In this document: piece by piece, positions 59,015 to 64,000 of the stretch
Numbering within the stretch: the first letter of the stretch is position 1
How the letters are laid out: the number at the start of each line of letters is the position of its first letter
NCBI RefSeq assembly: GCF_000165425.1
Contig: NW_001798967.1
Coordinates: 159,657 to 223,656 of the forward strand
Reading direction: 5' to 3'
Length of the DNA: 64,000 nt
DNA from: Paramecium tetraurelia
Taxonomy: Eukaryota; Ciliophora; Oligohymenophorea; Peniculida; Parameciidae
Program-made: the position numbers and the translations under genes
The notes under the pieces: generated by a model
Told to the model about the DNA's origin: nothing
Databases searched by the model: none
What the model saw: the letters and a program-made list of their open reading frames with translations, nothing else

Positions 59015-61580
59015 ATGTCAGCGAGACCTTCCGGATATTAGTAATTTAAGGATGAACAAGTCAATGTTAATATTGTCAAACAAAAACCTGAAGATGTATA
59101 AGCAGGAACTCTTTGCAAAGGAGGTAATGCAGATTTTCCAATTGATTAAATTCCCCCCAACTTTGAATTGGCTGAGCTTCATAGCGTAATAATTAATTAT
59201 AAGGCAGTAAGCTTGGAATGTAGGCACAACAAAATTATCTAAAAGTCAAAAAAGAAAATTACAACGACACCAAAGTAGTACATAACAAAACAACCAAGAT
59301 GACCTTATTGGAAAGATTTGTGATTGCTGTGCAAGATAAGTGCCTAATCACTTGTTATCGATAGGTTGCAATAATAAGGACTATTCATTTTTAGGGGCAG
59401 GTAAGATTTGGTACAAATTTAGGTATGCCATTATATTTTGAATATATAAAATCTTGTATTTTGATGCTTTTAATTATGTTTGTGACCTCAGGAGATTATA
59501 ATATTATAACCAACATTGCATTTGGAACATCGTGCAAAGCTTTGGAAGATCATAAAGGTTAGGAGATAGATGAAAAGACATTTTGCCAAAGAAATTGGGT
59601 TACAGAATCTTCATTAGCAAACAAGAGGAATGGATCGGAGTTCATAGATCTTTAACAGATGTTAAATTTAATATCAATGATAACATTGATAATATTGTTT
59701 TAGTATTTTAGAAAAGAACAAAGAGCTTTTGATGCAGAAATTGATTCATAAACACAATATGCTTCTGATTTTACTGTTTTATTAAAGAATATCCCAACAG
59801 ATCCAACTGGACTACAAAATGGCGATTTTGATGATGATTTAAAAAACTTTATGGAATAACATATATCCAAATACAAAAAACTACAAGAAATTATAGATTA
59901 CGAATAGGATAGAAAGTAGTATCAAATTTAAACAAAAAAACCAGTTACAGAATTGAAGAGAGTTGTTGCTGTGAACTTATGCTATAACCTAGATGATCAA
60001 TACTAATTGGAAAAATCAAAGTAAGCAAAAATAGTCTTGAAGCAAAAGGTACATTTTATCTTCTATTTAGATATTATCTAATTTGTATGGTTAAGGCAAA
60101 GACCCATTAAGTTCTGATGTGAAATCAGATCCCTAAGTTAATTAAATTGATAATGAAATATCTGAGATTGAAAACTAATTGGAAGCTCTAGAAAAGAGAT
60201 TTACAGAAGGAAAGGATGTCAAGAATTACTTTTTAGGATAAGCCTTTGTTACCTTTCAATGGGAAAATGATGTCTAACAATTACTAGAAGAATACAAACT
60301 TTCTAAGATTTAAAGATTATTTGGAAAGAAAAGTCAATTAGTTTATCGAGGTGCCAATTTGATTGTAGAAGAACCACCTGAACCTACTGATGTGTTTTGG
60401 GAGAATCTACACATTACTACAAAATCAAAAGTATTTAGGAGATTGTTTGGTTATGCAATTACAGCTCTTATTTTAATTTTATGTGCAGGATTAATCTATT
60501 GGTTGTCAGCCATATAAGCTGAGAGTGCTGAAGAATAAGCCTTGGCAGTTAAATAAGGAGATTTAAAACCCAATATCAAAGTCAAGATTATTGCTTAGGT
60601 TGCCTCAATTTCAATTATTGTGATCAATGCATTACTTGCCATGTTTATAAAGAACATATCACTTTTTGAAAAGTTCTCTACTTAGACAGGTTTTAACATT
60701 AGTTTGGCAAGTAAATCAAGCATGGCTTAGTTTATAAATACCGCCGTAATTACTTTTGCTATTTCTACTTGGGTAACCAAGAATATTTATGGGGCTGGAG
60801 GTTTAGTTTATAATCAAACTTATGTGTTTATTTCTAATGCGTTCATCCCAGGTATTATACAACTCATAGATGCTGGAACAATCTCTAAATGGCTATTTTA
60901 ATATCTAGAAAAGAAAAAAGGATCGAAATCAATCAAAACACAATAACAATTACATGAGTATGTTTCTTATCTTAATTAGATTATTCGAAAAGCCAGTATT
61001 TGATATTTCTACAGCTTATGCAACTATTCTGAAAAATATGTATGTCGTTGCATTCTATGCTTCAGTCATACCTCTTGCTTTAGTAATTACTTGTGTAGCA
61101 TTATTGGTTCACTACTGGGTTGAAAAATACAATATTGCAAGAAGAAGAACAATTAAATATAATTATAGTTCTCAAATGTCAATAGAAATGATAGAATAAT
61201 TAGAGTTAGTCTTGCCTATCTATTGTGTATATTATCATTTCAATTATTAAGATGACTAATTTGTGGTGGGAGTATGTATTCTTAGAATCAATTTCAACTG
61301 AAGCTATAATTGGAATATGCTTGGGAGTTGGAAATGCAATCTTGCCTATGCATGAAATTAATGAAAGCATGTTTTCAATGAAATCAGAAATTGATGAGCA
61401 CTTACCAATCTAAGAAGCTGAAACTGGTTTCTTAACAGTAATATAGATTTTATATTATTTTAGGATTATTGCAGAGAAAATCCAGCTACTGCTGAAACTG
61501 CCAGACAATAATACAAGATCAGAGTTGAAAAGCATAAATAATAAAAGTTAAATATGGATAAGATGTTTGGAGACTAATGA
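59015..61580 (+). CDS. Polytopic membrane protein, OSCA/TMEM63 (CSC1)-like
   Basis: About 820 residues, start MSARPSGYQQFKDEQVNVNI, stop TGA 61578-61580. Layout: a soluble N-terminus; a first membrane helix (GMPLYFEYIKSCILMLLIMF); an extracellular Cys/Asn loop; a helix (MLNLISMITLIILFQYFRKE); a cytosolic RRM-like region beginning SDFTVLLKNIPTDPTGLQNG; the junction EEPPEPTDVFWENL; then at least eight further helices (AITALILILCAGLIYWL, VASISIIVINALLAMFI, MYVVAFYASVIPLALVITCV). 'P.D..WENL' before a long helix array is typical of CSC1/OSCA/TMEM63 cation channels. The ciliate version is divergent, so the family call is moderate. Several introns of 21-27 bases are required. Confidence 0.65.
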
Positions 61581-61805
61581 TAATAATAATTTTAGAACAT
61601 TTATTTTTAAAATCAGTTTTTTTAACTATTTTTTTCTATTTAATTAATGATGAAGGTAATAATAAATTAATTTTTTATCGAGTTAATAAGTTCGATTATA
61701 CGTTTTCAAGTATTCAACTTCATTTTATTCGTTTCACAAGGTTAAAGTGATACAAACATATAACTAATATTATCAATAGCAAAATATATATATATATTTT
61801 TTATT
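61581..61805. other. Short intergenic between convergent genes
   Basis: AT-rich 3' flanks with a (TA)n stretch near 61790; nothing else. Confidence 0.4.
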
Positions 61806-62485
61806 TCATATAAGTATTAAAGGTCTAAATGTCTTTTTAATGGATTCAAACTTCTGCTGTAAGATTTCTAGCTCAGGAGTTGGTTCAATCCTATCAATCT
61901 GCTATGGTTTCTTGCTTAGATATTCGACTTAAAATTTTAATGATAATATACTTTTCTTAAAATACGGATGGTATACTATTATGCCTTCATTTGTTGTTTA
62001 AACCCTTTAAATTTGAGAATCATTTTAAATTTTCACTTGTTCTTGATTCTAACTAAGATTCGTCAATAAGTTTTGTATTAGAGACATTATCTAATTTATT
62101 TCATTGTGAATACTCCCTCTTCAGTTTATTCCTTTTTTTGTTTTTTTATAGCTGGTTTTTTGGGCTTTAAAACACAGAATTAAATTTAGAGATCGAAAGT
62201 TTATCCATTATCATGCGGATAGATGCAGTTTACCCAATCAGTCATAAAACCATATTCATACACTATAATAATCTTATATGTGTTACCTTTCTTTTATTCC
62301 TATACTTTCTTTTACTAATACTTCTCCTACTTTTAATCTGATTTCTTGCCAGATGGTTTTTATTCTTTGATCTCTTATAGCATTTCTTTAAAGTTTTCTG
62401 TCATTTTCTTTTGCCTTTGAGACTTACGAACTAAAGATTTCTTAATGTAATTACCTTGGTTTTGCTCTTCTTGCTTTGAGCTCAT
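61806..62485 (-). CDS. Hypothetical basic protein (~215 aa)
   Basis: Starts MSSKQEEQNQGNYIKKSLVR (ATG 62483-62485) with a strongly basic, Gln-rich N-terminal helix (KSQRQKKMTENFKEMLQEIK). A folded-looking core follows (IIVYEYGFMTDWVNCIYPHD, TFDLQIQFCVLKPKKPA). After a 23-base intron (GTATTCACAATG...AATTAG) the C-terminal part reads EGIIVYHPYFKKSILSLKFQ and ends ELEILQQKFESIKKTFRPLI and TGA 61806-61808. No family recognised. Confidence 0.55.
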
Positions 62486-62899
62486 CGCTTCAATTTTTAA
62501 TATTAATCAATTCAATTAAAAATTAGCTAAAGAGGCTTAACAATTGCAGAAATAACAAAAATATTATAAAAATTACTGTTCATAACTAATAACATCCCTC
62601 TAAATCTGGCAAGAAAAGACAATAAGGTTTTAAATATATTTATTATTATAATACTCTTAGGTATAATATTTTTATTATCATAATAAGTTTAAAATTCAAT
62701 AATACTCTGTGCGAACTATTCAAAGGTGGATTAAAATATGCAAATCTTCTTGATTAATTTGTATTCAAATTGGTATTTAGACTGATTTCTTTCTTTTTTT
62801 GGAATTATTTTTATTTGAATTATACTAAATTTCTATATATATGTATTTTTCACTTGATTTCCAATGTAAATTAAAATATCATATTCTGATTATTATTAT
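62486..62899. other. Intergenic between divergent genes
   Basis: AT-rich; shared upstream region of the minus-strand gene at 62485 and the Cys-rich gene at 62900. No other feature. Confidence 0.45.
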
Positions 62900-64000
62900 A
62901 TGAATTATTATTATTCTTAATTTGTTGATAGTTATAGTTTATATTTGATTGTTTTTCTCTAATAATTAATATTAACATTATCAAAGTTAAAAAAATTTAT
63001 TGGTCAGAATATTCAAGAAATTGAAGTAATAATCCCTAAAGATTTGAATTCAGCCAAATCAGTAAGAATAAAATTCAAGTTAAGTTTAATTAATTAATTG
63101 GAGATACTTATGGTGAAATATTAAATTATTGTACTTAACTAAGAGGGAATCCAATTTTGAGCTTTTGAAAATATAAGAGAAATATCACTTGGGTTCAAAA
63201 TAGCTGTTTAACTCATGTAGAGTTATCAAATCAATTTAATTTGATGATAAACCTTAGTTAATTCAAATGAATAATTATTCAAAATAATATTTTAATATAT
63301 CTCAGTTTTAAATTACTTTATTAGAACCACATGAACTAATTAACTACTATATACATAAGTGTTACAATATTGATATCAAAGGCACATAATTTCAATAAAG
63401 TAAGTTTAATACAGAGAAATCAATAAGAGTAAGAGGATAATTCATAAATAAACTAATGTTAACTGAATTAGATAAAAGTAGAGGAAATTTGTTAAAGTAG
63501 AAGTAATAAAATACATTAGATTGCCACTTTAGTTGTCAATAATGTTATGAAATAGGATAGGATAAATGTATTTCTTGTAATATTGTTGCCAAAAGAACAT
63601 TATGGAATAATCAATGTATATGTATGACAGCATATTATGAGAATGACCAATAATCAGCCTGCTAAGGTAATATTGTGAAAGTAATAAAGAATGCCATAAA
63701 TCTTGTAGAAGTTGCTCAGGATCAGGTGCTAATGATTGCTTAGGTTGCTATAATACCTTTGAAATACAAAATGGAAACTGTGTATGCAACTTAGGTTATT
63801 ATTATGATTATGACAATATGGAATGTAGATGTATTAAATTATTATAAATCAGAATGCCATTATAGTTGTGAATTTTGCAGCGGTTCTGGTATTGACAATT
63901 GCTTAAAATGTCTTATTGATTCCAATCGATCTTTAATAGATAATAAATGCATGTGTTATGATGGCTATTATGATATATAAGGCAATCCTGTTTGTATAAG
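62900..64000 (+). CDS. Large cysteine-rich surface protein, 3' end beyond window
   Basis: The proposed start MNYYYSQFVDSYSLYLIVFL gives a signal-peptide-like hydrophobic N-terminus. About 180 residues of a Asn/Ser-rich beta region follow. From about 63500 there are tandem cysteine-rich repeats: DCHFSCQQCYEIGQDKCISC, ECHKSCRSCSGSGANDCLGC, CHYSCEFCSGSGIDNCLKC, each followed by a C.C..GYYY element. This furin/GFR-like pattern (CxxSCxxCsGsGxxxCxxC) marks big ciliate membrane proteins. Introns: 23 bases (GTAAGAATAAAATTCAAGTTAAG) near 63060 and 22 bases (GTATTAAATTATTATAAATCAG) near 63832, and others. The gene is open at the window edge. Role unknown; probably cell surface. Confidence 0.7.

Noticed and set aside
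61780-61800. TA repeat as possible telomere-addition or origin signal
   Set aside because: Short (TA)n tracts are common in this AT-rich DNA; no telomeric G-rich repeat is nearby.
1-64000. CRISPR arrays, insertion sequences, bacterial operons and promoters
   Set aside because: The code, introns and gene families are eukaryotic. No direct-repeat/spacer array, transposase or terminal inverted repeats were seen.

Overview
The window reads as ciliate DNA, most likely a Paramecium macronuclear-type sequence. It is very AT-rich. Its genes make sense only if TAA and TAG are read as glutamine and TGA is the sole stop. They are interrupted by tiny introns of about 19-34 bases with GT(A)...(T)AG ends. 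Under the standard code almost every gene looks shattered; under the ciliate code long, recognisable proteins appear, the largest (NOT1) about 2,100 residues. I translated by eye, so start codons and some introns are provisional.

Layout, left to right. 1-9.3 kb: the end of a charged protein gene (+); a polytopic membrane protein with a C-terminal RING finger (+); then four minus-strand genes: an outer-dynein-arm docking-complex-like coiled coil, a long coiled coil, a WD40-type protein and an unknown protein. 9.8-19.4 kb: a Rab2-like GTPase; a glutamine-rich protein with a TFIIS central domain, head to head with an RBM25-type splicing factor; a mitochondrial RAP-domain protein; and an unknown Cys-motif protein. 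20.6-26.8 kb: a small MGC-start lipidated protein, an unknown gene, a DCN1-like neddylation factor, a coiled coil head to head with ZC3H15, and an MGAC-start RING-CH plus FHA protein. 27.4-32.6 kb: five poorly known genes, one RGG-rich. 33.5-46.5 kb: a RasGAP plus VPS9 protein of RME-6/GAPVD1 architecture, a MORN protein, NOT1 and NME7. 46.7-51.8 kb: a hypothetical protein, a double cyclic-nucleotide-binding protein, a WNK-like kinase and a tRNA-Thr(AGT). 52-55.7 kb is gene-poor: one modest ORF and what looks like the relic of a ciliate membrane protein. 55.7-64 kb: an ankyrin-PH-kinase protein with a degenerate active site, an OSCA/TMEM63-like membrane protein, a small unknown gene, and the start of a large cysteine-rich surface protein cut by the window end.

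There is no operon logic. The mix is a housekeeping and cilium gene neighbourhood: mRNA decay and processing (NOT1, RBM25, TFIIS-M, ZC3H15), membrane traffic (Rab2-like, RME-6-like), axoneme (docking complex, NME7, perhaps MORN) and signalling (WNK-like, cNMP-binding, Ank-PH-kinase, FHA). Genes are packed tightly, with divergent starts 19 and 48 bases apart, a TGA/ATG overlap and convergent 3' ends that overlap.
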